From the NCBI GenBank assembly GCA_002771315.1, contig PCSF01000087.1:156-15266 (forward strand): a stretch of 15,111 nt of DNA. Reading direction: 5' to 3'. Position 1 is the first letter of the stretch, and every line of letters starts with the position of its first letter. This DNA is from Desulfobacterales bacterium CG23_combo_of_CG06-09_8_20_14_all_52_9 (lineage in GTDB: Bacteria > Desulfobacterota > Desulfobacteria > Desulfobacterales > UBA2156). This document shows positions 1-7,935 of the stretch, piece after piece. The notes beneath the pieces were generated by a model. The model worked only from the letters and a program-made list of their open reading frames with translations, did no database searches and was not told the origin of the DNA. Both the position numbers and the translations under genes were made by a program.

Positions 1-79
1 ATCGACAGGCTGGTCGTGGGGCAAAATCCGGTAAAGGCGGACTGAAGCAGATGCGATCCACGTTATGGATGAAGAACAC

Positions 80-2734
80 TCATGAAGCGACAATCGCATC
101 GACGGGAGGCGTTTCAACCGGCAGCGACAGCACATATTCAAGATCTTTATGGATTTTTAATCGGAAATAGTTCACCGAATTTGCTCTGGCCATGATCATG
201 TCCAACTGGCGGGTATGAAGCGAAAGATGGCCTAGGATTTTGATGCGTTTCTGCATGGTGTTGCAATCGAAATTTTCGATGCGGGCGATCAGGCTGTCTT
301 CCCGAATTTCTACCCGGAAATCATAGGCCTCCAGGATATCGCCGAGAAACCGGACCCTTTTGAGCCGTCTATCGGAATCCGCCGCGCCGCCTTGGAACTG
401 AAAACTCACATAGTTCTCGGGAGCCCGATCGCTCACCAGGGCTTCCATGACGGAAAAATGGTAGCCGAGCCGGGAGTTGAGATTGCAGAAATGGCGGGAA
501 ATCATGAAATAATTTTTTTCCGTATATCGCGATTTAACGCCGGCCGCCAGGGCCGGATCGGCGGTGGATTGAAAGAGAACCGAGGCAAATCCCCGGCGAT
601 CCAAAGCCGGAGGACCGTCCCAGGGAACGGCAATAAATCCGTCCCAAAAGGCCCGCATGGGAATGGATTTAATCTGCTCCAAGCGGACATATTTCCCACG
701 TATTTCCTCTGTAAATCCATCATCTAAATTCAGCACCCACCACTGCATGGGAACATTAAAAAAGAGCTGCTTTCCGGAACGCTCGGAAAAACGGTGTTCA
801 TGGCCGAAATTGAACATTTCGTGGACGGACTTTTCATGTATGAAACGTGTGAGATCATGAAAGGTCTCACAGCCTGATGGACGAAACTTTGGGGATGCCG
901 GATCGAGGAGGTTTAAAGGGGTGATGTGTTTGCCGGCCTCCGCCAGTATTTTATAAACCGGGCTTCCGGTCATAACATGGACAATAGGTTCCCCTCGGTC
1001 CAGAAGATCCTCCTGGCGGCCCTCATAAATCACACCACTATCCGCATCGAGCGTCACCTCGCGGCAATGAGACAACTTTTGAACTGCATCAGGACATCCG
1101 AAAAGCGCCGGCACACCGAATTCACGCGCCACATTGGCGAGATGCCCTGCCATGCCGCCCTGTTCCGCAACGACTCCTGCGGCCCGGCTGATCAGGCTGG
1201 CCCATTGTGGAAGAGGTTGACGGACTACCAAAATGCCGCCATCCGGAAATTTCAGCGAATCCATTGACTTAGATGCGAAAAAAACCTGGCCTGAACAGAT
1301 TCCAGGACTGGCAGTGACCCCACCGGTTAAGACGATATGAACATCGCCCTCCAGAATTTTTTTTGGTTCAGACCGTGACGATACATGCTTCATGGGTCGG
1401 CACTGCACGATCACGATACCACCGCCCGACGCCACGGCCCATTCCACATCCACGGGCGTCTTGAAAAATGCTTCGAGTTTCAGCACGATATTTTTCAGCG
1501 TAAGGATTTGATCGATCGTCAGCGACGGTTCCCCGGCTTTTTCACCGGTTTGCGCCATCTTGCAGAGGCCTTCTTCGGGATAACAAACAAAATAAGTCTC
1601 CTTCTTCCCGATAACGGAACGAATGTCGGATGTAAACCGATGAACGATAAACTGGTCACACGCGGTAGACCCGTCCACAACGGCTTTTGGAAGCCCCCAA
1701 ACAGCACTGATGTGTACGGCATCATCCGCTTCATTCACCGGATTGACGGAATAAGCCACGCCGCCGGCCGCTGCATCCACCATGGCCACGCACCCCACGG
1801 CCACAGCGATATCTTCGTCGCTGAATCCCTTGGCCAAGCGATAGGTGATGGCATGAACACTATACTTGCTGGCCACCACCTCTTTGTAGGCGGTCAGGAC
1901 GGAGTCATAGGATACATTTAGCTCCGTCCGAAACTGACCTGCGAAAGAGGCTCCGGCTGTATCCTCAAAGAGGCTGCTGCTTCTCATGGCGGCTGTCAGT
2001 TTTTTCCCGACGAAACAAGCTTCGAGTTTTTTCCAGGCATCATGGATGGCACTGACGATTGCATCCGGAACCGGTGTTTTGAGGATAAGTTGCTGAATTC
2101 GGGCGCTTAGTGAATAGAGTGAAATCAAATCGTCTTCATCGCCGTACTGAAACAAACGATCAATTTCCTCCTGTAAACGGGCGCTCGATAGGAAGCGGTC
2201 ATAGGCGTAAGTCGTAATAACAAATCCCTCCGGAACTTGGATGGACAGCCGGTTCCGGATTTCGGCCAGACCGGCCATTTTCCCGCCGACCAAGTCCAGT
2301 TTTGACCGGTCAATCTCGCTGAGATGAAGGATCAGCGCCTCCTCTTTCGAACCGTTTTTATGGCTGAGAACCGTCTGCATGCGCTGATTGATGACCTCAT
2401 AGCGGCTCCGCAAATCCGGATATTTTCCAGGCGCTAGCTGTTCCATATTTTTAATCATTTTCAGGACATTGACAGCAATTCCGGTGCATGCGGAACGGAC
2501 AAAGGTCATGCCGAAAGGGCGGCTGCGCAACGCCTGCTCGATATCCGCCATGATTTCAAGGGATCTCTGATTGGCGTTCAGCAAGAGCTTGAAATGGTGA
2601 TACCGCCCTTTAAAGGCGAGCCGAAGCCTTTCGACGTCCTCATCTGTATGTAAAGGGGCGGCGTCTGCTTGGAAAAATCTTTTTAATTTTTCGAATATTC
2701 GTTTCATCCTGGTCCGGAATGGGGCCGGAGTCAT
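80..2734 (-). CDS. PEP synthase-like protein: ATP-grasp and phospho-His domains with an atypical C-terminal domain
   Basis: 884 residues. Residues 1-147 are mostly helical and unassigned. A PPDK_N-type ATP-grasp domain follows: GGKMAGLAEI (150-159), VPEGFVITTY (168-177), RSSSLFEDTAGASFAGQF (251-268), GLPKAVVDG (347-355) and VQCRP (443-447). Residues 472-546 are the swivelling phospho-histidine domain; GGMAGHLANVAREFGVPALFG-like residues place the catalytic His at 531 (families usually have T-S/C-H, here A-G-H). In PEP synthase and PPDK a PEP/pyruvate-binding barrel comes next; here residues about 580-884 do not look like it, but carry FHDLTRF (625-631), LGYHF (756-760) and HTRQLDMIM (840-848), a pattern I recall from deltaproteobacterial PEP/pyruvate-binding-domain proteins of unknown function. 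So ATP-dependent His phosphorylation is likely, the final acceptor unknown. Last gene of the sensor-kinase operon, 30 nt after its neighbour. The start lies in a hairpin loop; Met10 (2707) is an alternative. Positions 1-79 beyond the stop hold no gene I can call. Confidence 0.85.
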   Translation of the reverse strand: MTPAPFRTRMKRIFEKLKRFFQADAAPLHTDEDVERLRLAFKGRYHHFKLLLNANQRSLEIMADIEQALRSRPFGMTFVRSACTGIAVNVLKMIKNMEQLAPGKYPDLRSRYEVINQRMQTVLSHKNGSKEEALILHLSEIDRSKLDLVGGKMAGLAEIRNRLSIQVPEGFVITTYAYDRFLSSARLQEEIDRLFQYGDEDDLISLYSLSARIQQLILKTPVPDAIVSAIHDAWKKLEACFVGKKLTAAMRSSSLFEDTAGASFAGQFRTELNVSYDSVLTAYKEVVASKYSVHAITYRLAKGFSDEDIAVAVGCVAMVDAAAGGVAYSVNPVNEADDAVHISAVWGLPKAVVDGSTACDQFIVHRFTSDIRSVIGKKETYFVCYPEEGLCKMAQTGEKAGEPSLTIDQILTLKNIVLKLEAFFKTPVDVEWAVASGGGIVIVQCRPMKHVSSRSEPKKILEGDVHIVLTGGVTASPGICSGQVFFASKSMDSLKFPDGGILVVRQPLPQWASLISRAAGVVAEQGGMAGHLANVAREFGVPALFGCPDAVQKLSHCREVTLDADSGVIYEGRQEDLLDRGEPIVHVMTGSPVYKILAEAGKHITPLNLLDPASPKFRPSGCETFHDLTRFIHEKSVHEMFNFGHEHRFSERSGKQLFFNVPMQWWVLNLDDGFTEEIRGKYVRLEQIKSIPMRAFWDGFIAVPWDGPPALDRRGFASVLFQSTADPALAAGVKSRYTEKNYFMISRHFCNLNSRLGYHFSVMEALVSDRAPENYVSFQFQGGAADSDRRLKRVRFLGDILEAYDFRVEIREDSLIARIENFDCNTMQKRIKILGHLSLHTRQLDMIMARANSVNYFRLKIHKDLEYVLSLPVETPPVDAIVAS

Positions 2735-2747
2735 CGGCTCCAGCCCC
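2721..2747 (-). promoter_or_regulatory. RNA hairpin enclosing the start codon of the PEP synthase-like gene
   Basis: In the minus-strand transcript the arm GGGGCTGGAG pairs with CTCCGGCCCC over 10 pairs (one G-U), leaving the 7-nt loop CCGATGA. The loop holds the ATG and the 5' arm holds the GGAG ribosome-binding site. It could lower translation of the last gene relative to the rest of the operon, protect or process the mRNA, or indicate that Met10 is the true start. No U-run follows, so it does not look like a terminator. Confidence 0.5.
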
Positions 2748-2764
2748 TGTTTCGTTATCCGGAA

Positions 2765-3451
2765 TCAATGCCCAAGTTGCATACCCCAACCTTCAAACAA
2801 GAACAGGATGGAGAATCCGAACCATAGAGTATAAATCACATAGAACACCAGAGAAAAAATGACGACCCCAATCTTGTTCCCGATGCTTTCGGGAACGATC
2901 TTGTAGTAATTGAAGGCGCATTCTACGGCTTTGGCCTGAACCGACGCCACTATTTTGGCTTCATTGAACAGTTTCTGATGGGTCAATTCCTTATTCATTT
3001 GAATGTCGGCCCGGTACCAGTTGTAGAGCACCTGTTTTTCGGGATATCCGTATTTAGCCGAAATCTGCTCTCCCTGATTATTGAACATAAGATCGGAATC
3101 CTCTAGGCAATTGGCGAGGATAGCGCCCAGATCTCCCGAAACCTTGAGTTTGACGCCGTCGATTTGGGCGGATGCGCCGCTCTTGGTCAGTAGAAGAGCC
3201 GTTTCCTTCGCTTCCCGTTCCGTGGCCATGGCCAGATCCAGAGTAATGAATTTTCCCTGGTAAGGGGCGATCTCTGCTTTCATCTTGGGGATATAGTAAG
3301 CCGATCCCTTGGAGATGGTGTTATAGAGATTGTCCATGTAGTTCAGAAAATTATGGCCGTTAATAAGCGGCATGAACATGAGAAAGAGTACGATAAAAAA
3401 GGCTACCAGCAGCCCTAATCCTTTGAAAAACAGACTTTTATGCGCAATCAT
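2765..3451 (-). CDS. two-pass membrane protein with a large soluble loop, next to TauE/SafE
   Basis: 228 residues, family not recognised. A hydrophobic helix at about residues 8-29 (rich in L, V, F, M) and a second at about 194-220 flank a polar domain of roughly 165 residues with no catalytic motif I recognise. If both helices span the inner membrane, the loop is probably periplasmic, but orientation is inference. Its start overlaps the stop of the transporter gene in the sequence ATGA (4 nt), so translation is probably coupled. The coupling, and the fact that the loop sits on one side of the membrane, suggest an accessory or sensing subunit of the TauE/SafE transporter. This is a context argument only. 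Confidence 0.8.
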   Translation of the reverse strand: MIAHKSLFFKGLGLLVAFFIVLFLMFMPLINGHNFLNYMDNLYNTISKGSAYYIPKMKAEIAPYQGKFITLDLAMATEREAKETALLLTKSGASAQIDGVKLKVSGDLGAILANCLEDSDLMFNNQGEQISAKYGYPEKQVLYNWYRADIQMNKELTHQKLFNEAKIVASVQAKAVECAFNYYKIVPESIGNKIGVVIFSLVFYVIYTLWFGFSILFLFEGWGMQLGH

Positions 3452-4734
3452 GACGCCACCTCCCCTCCTTTAAGGGTTTTGATGTTCACAAAAAACGTTC
3501 CGATGACCCAGACGCCGAAGGTTCCGAGCACAATGAAAAAGGCATAGGTACCGATGGCGTTGAGCACCGTGATGGTCGATTTGGACAAATGAATCACCTC
3601 CATTGACGACAGTTTTCCCGGAAGAGCGAAGACCCGGTTTATAAATCCGGACATGACTGCGATGGCATAAAACCCCCGAATGGTGATCCCCTTCACGACC
3701 TTGGTCACCATGGCCCCGATCTGAATACCGACCAAGGACCCCAAGAGCATGCCCATGGCCAGAGTATAAAAGATAAACCCATAGATGGCGTACTGACTGA
3801 TGGCGGCATAACCAGCCGTGAACACGATCTGGAAGATGTCGGTTCCCACGGTGGTCATGGAGGAAACACCCAGGATATAAACGAAAATCGGGAACGTGAG
3901 GAATCCGCCGCCTACGCCCATGATGGCGGCAGCCAGACCGACCAGCGCACCGCTTAAGATCAGAAAAACACAGGAAATTCTCCGGCCCCCAGGTATGAGA
4001 CTTTGATCAAAGGTGATCATGGGCGGAATGCGGATGGCCTGAAGTTTTTTGGGAAGCGGCCCCAATTCGGCGCCTTCGGATTTTCCACCGTGCGCGCCTC
4101 CGGTGTCGGCGGCCTTATTGGCCTTGAAAAAATCGATCATGGAATAGGCGCCCAGAAAACCCAGCATGATGGAATAAATGGTAGTAATAAAGGCGTCGCT
4201 TAAAACCGGATTGATCTCATACAGGACGCGGTTGATGACGCCGCCGACCGTGGCGCCGATAATGGAGCCGATGAGGAAGATAAATGCCAAGGCCACCGAA
4301 ACGTTGCCCAGTTTTCGATGGATGACGCTTCCCATGATGGCTTTTGCGAAAATATGAAACAGGTCGGTTCCCACGGCGAGGATGCCTTTGATGCCGGCGC
4401 TCATCAGGGCCGGCGCGATGATGAAGCCGCCGCCCGCGCCGATGCAGCCGGTGATCAGTCCGGCAATCATGCCGATCAGAATCGATGCGATAAAAATAGT
4501 GGGCGTAAAAAACGCCGGGCTATAGGCCGTTTTCCCCCCGATCATTTCCGGCAGCATCCCTGCGATCTGATCGGCGAAGGCGATACCGCCGACGGCCACC
4601 GGCAGCATCAGGAGTCCAAGCATCAGCACCCGCTTCCGACTGGAAAAAACAGTATCGGAAACATCCTTTTCCCACTTTGCATGCGCCGTTGCCGCGGCCA
4701 TCATAACTGAGCCCCATTGTTTAAAGAACTTCAT
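3448..4734 (-). CDS. TauE/SafE-family (sulfite exporter-like) membrane transporter
   Basis: 428 residues. Members of this family move small anions, typically sulfite, sulfoacetate or other organosulfur compounds, across the inner membrane; substrate here is unknown. The protein shows the family's internal duplication: GLITGCIGAGGGFIIAPAL, then AVGTD, in the first half (from about residue 92) and GLAAAIMGVGGGFLTFPIF, then TVGTD, in the second (from about 266). An extra N-terminal segment with a helix at about 36-54 precedes the first repeat, and a polar Gly-rich loop (about 208-250) links the halves; the usual family length is nearer 250-300, so this is a long form. I place the start at 4734, where AAGGAG lies 7 nt upstream, rather than 12 codons earlier. 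It follows the third receiver gene after 39 nt and overlaps the next membrane gene by 4 nt. Confidence 0.88.
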   Translation of the reverse strand: MKFFKQWGSVMMAAATAHAKWEKDVSDTVFSSRKRVLMLGLLMLPVAVGGIAFADQIAGMLPEMIGGKTAYSPAFFTPTIFIASILIGMIAGLITGCIGAGGGFIIAPALMSAGIKGILAVGTDLFHIFAKAIMGSVIHRKLGNVSVALAFIFLIGSIIGATVGGVINRVLYEINPVLSDAFITTIYSIMLGFLGAYSMIDFFKANKAADTGGAHGGKSEGAELGPLPKKLQAIRIPPMITFDQSLIPGGRRISCVFLILSGALVGLAAAIMGVGGGFLTFPIFVYILGVSSMTTVGTDIFQIVFTAGYAAISQYAIYGFIFYTLAMGMLLGSLVGIQIGAMVTKVVKGITIRGFYAIAVMSGFINRVFALPGKLSSMEVIHLSKSTITVLNAIGTYAFFIVLGTFGVWVIGTFFVNIKTLKGGEVAS

Positions 4735-4773
4735 GGTTACTTTCTCCTTTCGATATCGGTTGAAGGTCAACTG

Positions 4774-5196
4774 TCATGTTTCGGATGCGTCCCTATTGTC
4801 ATTCCTACGATGCCCCTGCTGTTTCAATTTCCTCGACTCATTGGCGTCTTGCAGCTTAAAGAGAAGATCGTCGATGTTCATGGGTTTCATGAGATAATCG
4901 AAGGCCCCGAGTTCCATGCCTTTCACGGCCACCTCGACATTGGCGTGCCCCGTCAGCATGATAACCTCGATTGAGGGGTCGATCTGCTTGATGGCCTTCA
5001 GAGTTTCGATGCCGTCGAGTCCCGGCATCCGAACGTCCAGAACCACCACATCGATCGGTTCCCGCCCGATCAAACTTAAGGCTTCGTCGCCGCTCTTGGC
5101 CTCAAATACCGTGACTCCCCGTTTGCTTAATCGCTTGACCAGGATGGCCAGGAAATCCTCTTCATCATCCACCACGAGTACTTTAAATTTATTCAT
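4774..5196 (-). CDS. single-domain response regulator (third of three)
   Basis: 140 residues, a CheY-like receiver with all phosphorylation residues: acidic pair D10-D11, phospho-acceptor D54 (in VVVLDVRMPGLDG), T82 (VIMLTGH) and K104 (YLMKP). There is no DNA-binding or enzymatic output domain; the last 20 or so residues are a polar, charged tail. The start at 5196 is chosen because GGAGGAAG lies upstream and the preceding 32 codons overlap the neighbouring receiver in another frame. The start overlaps the end of the second receiver gene by 8 nt. It probably receives phosphate from the histidine kinase of the same operon and acts by protein-protein contact; being next to the transporter, that is one possible target (inference). 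Confidence 0.92.
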   Translation of the reverse strand: MNKFKVLVVDDEEDFLAILVKRLSKRGVTVFEAKSGDEALSLIGREPIDVVVLDVRMPGLDGIETLKAIKQIDPSIEVIMLTGHANVEVAVKGMELGAFDYLMKPMNIDDLLFKLQDANESRKLKQQGHRRNDNRDASET

Positions 5197-5590
5197 GTTG
5201 TTCTCTTCCTCCGAAAACTGCCTTTCGGATAATTTGGGTGAGCCCTTCGATATCATAGGGTTTTGAAAGATAGTCAAAGGCGCCGTGTGCAAATCCTTCT
5301 TCAGCGGCCAGTTGAGAACCGTGTCCCGTGAGCATGATAACCGGCAGATCGGGCGCTTTCAGCTTGAACATCTTCAGCACCTCGAGACCATCCATCCCTT
5401 CCATTTTCAAATCGAGTACGGCGACATCGTAAGTATTTTTATCCAGAAGGAGGAGAGCCTGGTCGCCGTTGTTGGCGGTAGTGGCGACGATGTTACGGCG
5501 TCCAAGCCGTTTGACCATGATCGAGGTAAACTCAACTTCATCGTCCACTAACAAGAGCCGGATGATTGGAGTGAATTCTTTCGGCATCAT
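5189..5590 (-). CDS. single-domain response regulator (second of three)
   Basis: 133 residues, receiver only. Acidic pair D16-D17, phospho-acceptor D60, T88 and K110 are all present. The loop after the phospho-acceptor reads LDLKMEGMDG, with Glu in place of the near-universal Pro, which distinguishes it from its two sisters. GGGAG lies 6 nt before the chosen ATG; a second ATG follows directly and could equally serve. It is separated from the first receiver by 14 nt and overlaps the third by 8 nt, so all three should be made together. Function is inferred to be phosphate reception from the operon's kinase; the downstream target is unknown. Confidence 0.92.
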   Translation of the reverse strand: MMPKEFTPIIRLLLVDDEVEFTSIMVKRLGRRNIVATTANNGDQALLLLDKNTYDVAVLDLKMEGMDGLEVLKMFKLKAPDLPVIMLTGHGSQLAAEEGFAHGAFDYLSKPYDIEGLTQIIRKAVFGGREQHE

Positions 5591-5604
5591 GCCTATCTCC
5601 CAAC

Positions 5605-6033
5605 CTAAAAGGTTGTAATTTCCTTCATTCGCGCCTCGATGATCTTTTGTTCGTGCCGGCGCTTTTTATTAGCTGCCTCAATGACCTTGGTGAGCAGGAT
5701 TTCCATTTCGCAGGGCTTCATGAGGTAGTCATAGGCACCTTGCTTCATTCCTTCTATGGCTGAGGCCACCGTTGCATGTCCAGTCAGCATGATCACTTCG
5801 ACTAGAGGATATTTTCGTTTGATTTCCGTGAGAGTTTCTATACCGTCCATTCCGGGCATTTGAACATCCAAAATCACCACCTCGATATGCTCCCCGTTCT
5901 CACTCAGGGTTTCCAATGCGGCAATGCCGGAATCCACGGTTTTAACCTGGAAGTTTCTTTTGGTGAGCCGCTTGTTCATGGTCTCCAGAAACGCGGTCTC
6001 GTCATCAACAAGGAGCACATTGGCGATGCTCAT
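5605..6033 (-). CDS. single-domain response regulator (first of three)
   Basis: 142 residues, receiver only. D10-D11, phospho-acceptor D56 (VVILDVQMPGMDG), T84 and K106 are conserved. The C-terminus beyond residue 115 is a charged helix (KKRRHEQKIIEARMKE) without a recognisable output domain. A strong ribosome-binding site (GGGAGGAG) precedes the ATG. It starts 15 nt after the kinase stop codon, the classic position for a cognate regulator, so it is the best candidate for the direct partner of that kinase. It is closest to the third receiver (shared MPGxDGIETL and VIMLTGHA), suggesting tandem duplication. Confidence 0.92.
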   Translation of the reverse strand: MSIANVLLVDDETAFLETMNKRLTKRNFQVKTVDSGIAALETLSENGEHIEVVILDVQMPGMDGIETLTEIKRKYPLVEVIMLTGHATVASAIEGMKQGAYDYLMKPCEMEILLTKVIEAANKKRRHEQKIIEARMKEITTF

Positions 6034-6048
6034 ATTTTCTCCTCCCTT

Positions 6049-7800
6049 TTACGATGTCATTGAACCCGTGGTTTTCGTCGTTTTGGTCTCCGTCTCTTCC
6101 GGGCTTTCCGCCGCCGGAAGGCTGATTTCAAAGCGGGAGCCTTTTTCAAGAGTGCTTTCCACGACGATCTGGCCGTTCATTTTCTGAACGATTCCATAGC
6201 AGATCGACAGTCCCAGGCCCGTTCCCTGTCCTGTCGGCTTGGTCGAAAAAAACGGATCGAAAATGCGCTTCAAATTGGCCTCGGAAATACCGGACCCGGT
6301 ATCCTGAACTTCGAAATGAATCATCGAATCGTCCTGCCAGGTGTGGATGCGGACTTTACCGCCTTCTTTCTTATCGATGGCATCAATAGCGTTGTTCAAC
6401 AGATTGAAGATCACCTGTTCCATTTCTGTCTGGGATGCCTTGATCGAAGAGAGCGGTTCGGTCAGGTTCAATTCGATGGTGACGTTGCTGTATTTGGCAT
6501 GCTGCGAAGATAGGTTTGTGATTTCCCGGATCAATTCATTGAGATTGAAAAGCTGAACCCGATGGTCAGAATGCCGGGAGAAATTCAGCATTTTATGAGT
6601 GATATTACGGCATCTAATTCCCTGCTTTCGAATCTGCCCCAATGCCCGCTTGAATTCGTTGAGGTTTTCACTTTCCTTAAAGTCCTCATCTTCCAGAAGA
6701 TCCTCGATCCAGCCGGCTTCCTCCACCATGATAGCCACGGGGTTGTTGATTTCATGGGCGATGCCGGCCGCCAGCATGCCGATAGACGCCAGGTGCCCGC
6801 TCTGGATCACCTGACGGTTCATGATTTCTTTTTCCTGGTCGGCCTTGGCGATTTTTATGGTAGTGTGGCGGGAGACCCATGCCGCCATGAGAACAATGGC
6901 AATCCCACCCAACACCAGTGTCAAGAGAGAGACCTCTCGCGCCCGGTAGAGCTCACTGTAAGCATCCAAATGGTCCTGCTGGAACACCAGCGCCCACTCT
7001 CCGTTTTTCAGGAGACGTGCGACATAGATGATTTCTTTCCCTGAGTCGCTCGTTCGGGTTTGGAAAAGGGGTTCGTTCATTATATCCGTCCCGGTTTTAT
7101 CCGGATGAAACAATTCGGCATCGCGGAATAGGTTCTTTTCCACGCTTCTGGTGGAGTCCGTCTGCATTTCGATCTTTTTATTGATGATGAAGGCAAACCC
7201 TGTTTTTCCGATATGAATGTTCTGAACCAACTCATTGAATGCCATGAAGTCGATGGTGGCGCGAAGCAGCCAAGGAGTCCCGTTCTTGAGACTCCGAACG
7301 GCCACAATGAAATGCGGCAGCCGACGAAGCCCCATAAAAACATCGCTGGTATAGACATCCGATGCCATCGCCTGCTTGAGCCATTCGGATTCCGCGTAAT
7401 TGGCATCCTTCAATTGGAACGGACCGGCGTAGGAAATCTGTTCTCCCTTTTCGTTTATGATCCCCAAATCCGTAATGACCGGGCCATATGTCTTCTGGAA
7501 GCGGGTCAACTGCTGCGCTAAGAAAGCATTATCCGCCAATTGCTCATAGGGGTAGCTGCTAGCCAAAGAAACGATGTTGGCCTGACGTTCCTTCAGGAAG
7601 GTATCGATGTTTTGGGCATGCTTCTTGACCATTATGCTGAGATGGGCACGCACCTTTTCGGCGTAAGAGGTATGGAACTCGTATCGGGTAATACTGCCGA
7701 AAACAATCAGGGGGATCATGGAAACGATCACAACCGCAATAAAAATATTTCGCTTGAGGGAGGCATAATATTCCAACCGATCAGGTGGGTTATTTCCCAT
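6049..7800 (-). CDS. membrane-bound sensor histidine kinase with a Cache-type periplasmic domain
   Basis: 583 residues from this start. Order: transmembrane helix about 18-38; extracytoplasmic domain about 44-288 that resembles double-Cache sensors (helical stretch with DTFLKERQANI, then two mixed folds), probably binding a small ligand; second helix about 291-310; HisKA with H349 in AAGIAHEINNP; ATPase with N-box LLNNAIDAI (N469, N470), DTGSG (500-504), FDPFFSTKP (514-522) and GQGTGLGL (524-531). The tail is Thr/Glu-rich. It has no receiver or HPt domain, so phosphate must pass straight to separate regulators; three follow at once. Start: the ATG at 7800 has a purine-rich AAGGGATGGGG upstream, whereas the one at 7818 (six codons longer) has none; 7818 remains possible. 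The sigma-54-type promoter at 7894-7908 probably controls it. Confidence 0.93.
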   Translation of the reverse strand: MGNNPPDRLEYYASLKRNIFIAVVIVSMIPLIVFGSITRYEFHTSYAEKVRAHLSIMVKKHAQNIDTFLKERQANIVSLASSYPYEQLADNAFLAQQLTRFQKTYGPVITDLGIINEKGEQISYAGPFQLKDANYAESEWLKQAMASDVYTSDVFMGLRRLPHFIVAVRSLKNGTPWLLRATIDFMAFNELVQNIHIGKTGFAFIINKKIEMQTDSTRSVEKNLFRDAELFHPDKTGTDIMNEPLFQTRTSDSGKEIIYVARLLKNGEWALVFQQDHLDAYSELYRAREVSLLTLVLGGIAIVLMAAWVSRHTTIKIAKADQEKEIMNRQVIQSGHLASIGMLAAGIAHEINNPVAIMVEEAGWIEDLLEDEDFKESENLNEFKRALGQIRKQGIRCRNITHKMLNFSRHSDHRVQLFNLNELIREITNLSSQHAKYSNVTIELNLTEPLSSIKASQTEMEQVIFNLLNNAIDAIDKKEGGKVRIHTWQDDSMIHFEVQDTGSGISEANLKRIFDPFFSTKPTGQGTGLGLSICYGIVQKMNGQIVVESTLEKGSRFEISLPAAESPEETETKTTKTTGSMTS

Positions 7801-7893
7801 TACCCCATCCCTTCCCATCTAAAGATCACGGAAATGCTGCCGGAATATGAAACTACATGATATTCCGATCAAATACCTTTAAGCAATGCTTTC

Positions 7894-7908
7894 GCAAATA
7901 CCGGGCCA
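7894..7908 (-). promoter_or_regulatory. sigma-54 (-24/-12) promoter of the kinase operon
   Basis: The minus strand reads TGGCCCGGTATTTGC, against the RpoN consensus TGGCACG-N4-TTGC: one mismatch, with the invariant GG and GC exactly 10 nt apart. Transcription would begin near 7882, giving a 5' leader of about 63-82 nt before the kinase start. The gene just upstream encodes an NtrC-family activator, the class that RpoN promoters require, so regulator and promoter fit together. Confidence 0.75.
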
Positions 7909-7935
7909 GTCATCTTACATTGGAAATCGTTATGG

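Noticed and set aside
1..79. Possible new minus-strand gene beginning with GTG at 79, directly after the stop of the PEP synthase-like gene.
   Set aside because: The frame stays open to the window edge, but only 26 codons are visible, with no ribosome-binding site or motif, and a second frame is open as well.
1385..1921. Open frame of 178 codons on the plus strand.
   Set aside because: It is opposite the ATP-grasp region of the PEP synthase-like gene and is His-rich, low-complexity shadow sequence.
4759..4771. GTTGA/TCAAC inverted repeat between the third receiver and the transporter gene.
   Set aside because: Five pairs with a 3-nt loop and no U-run; too weak to call an operator or terminator.
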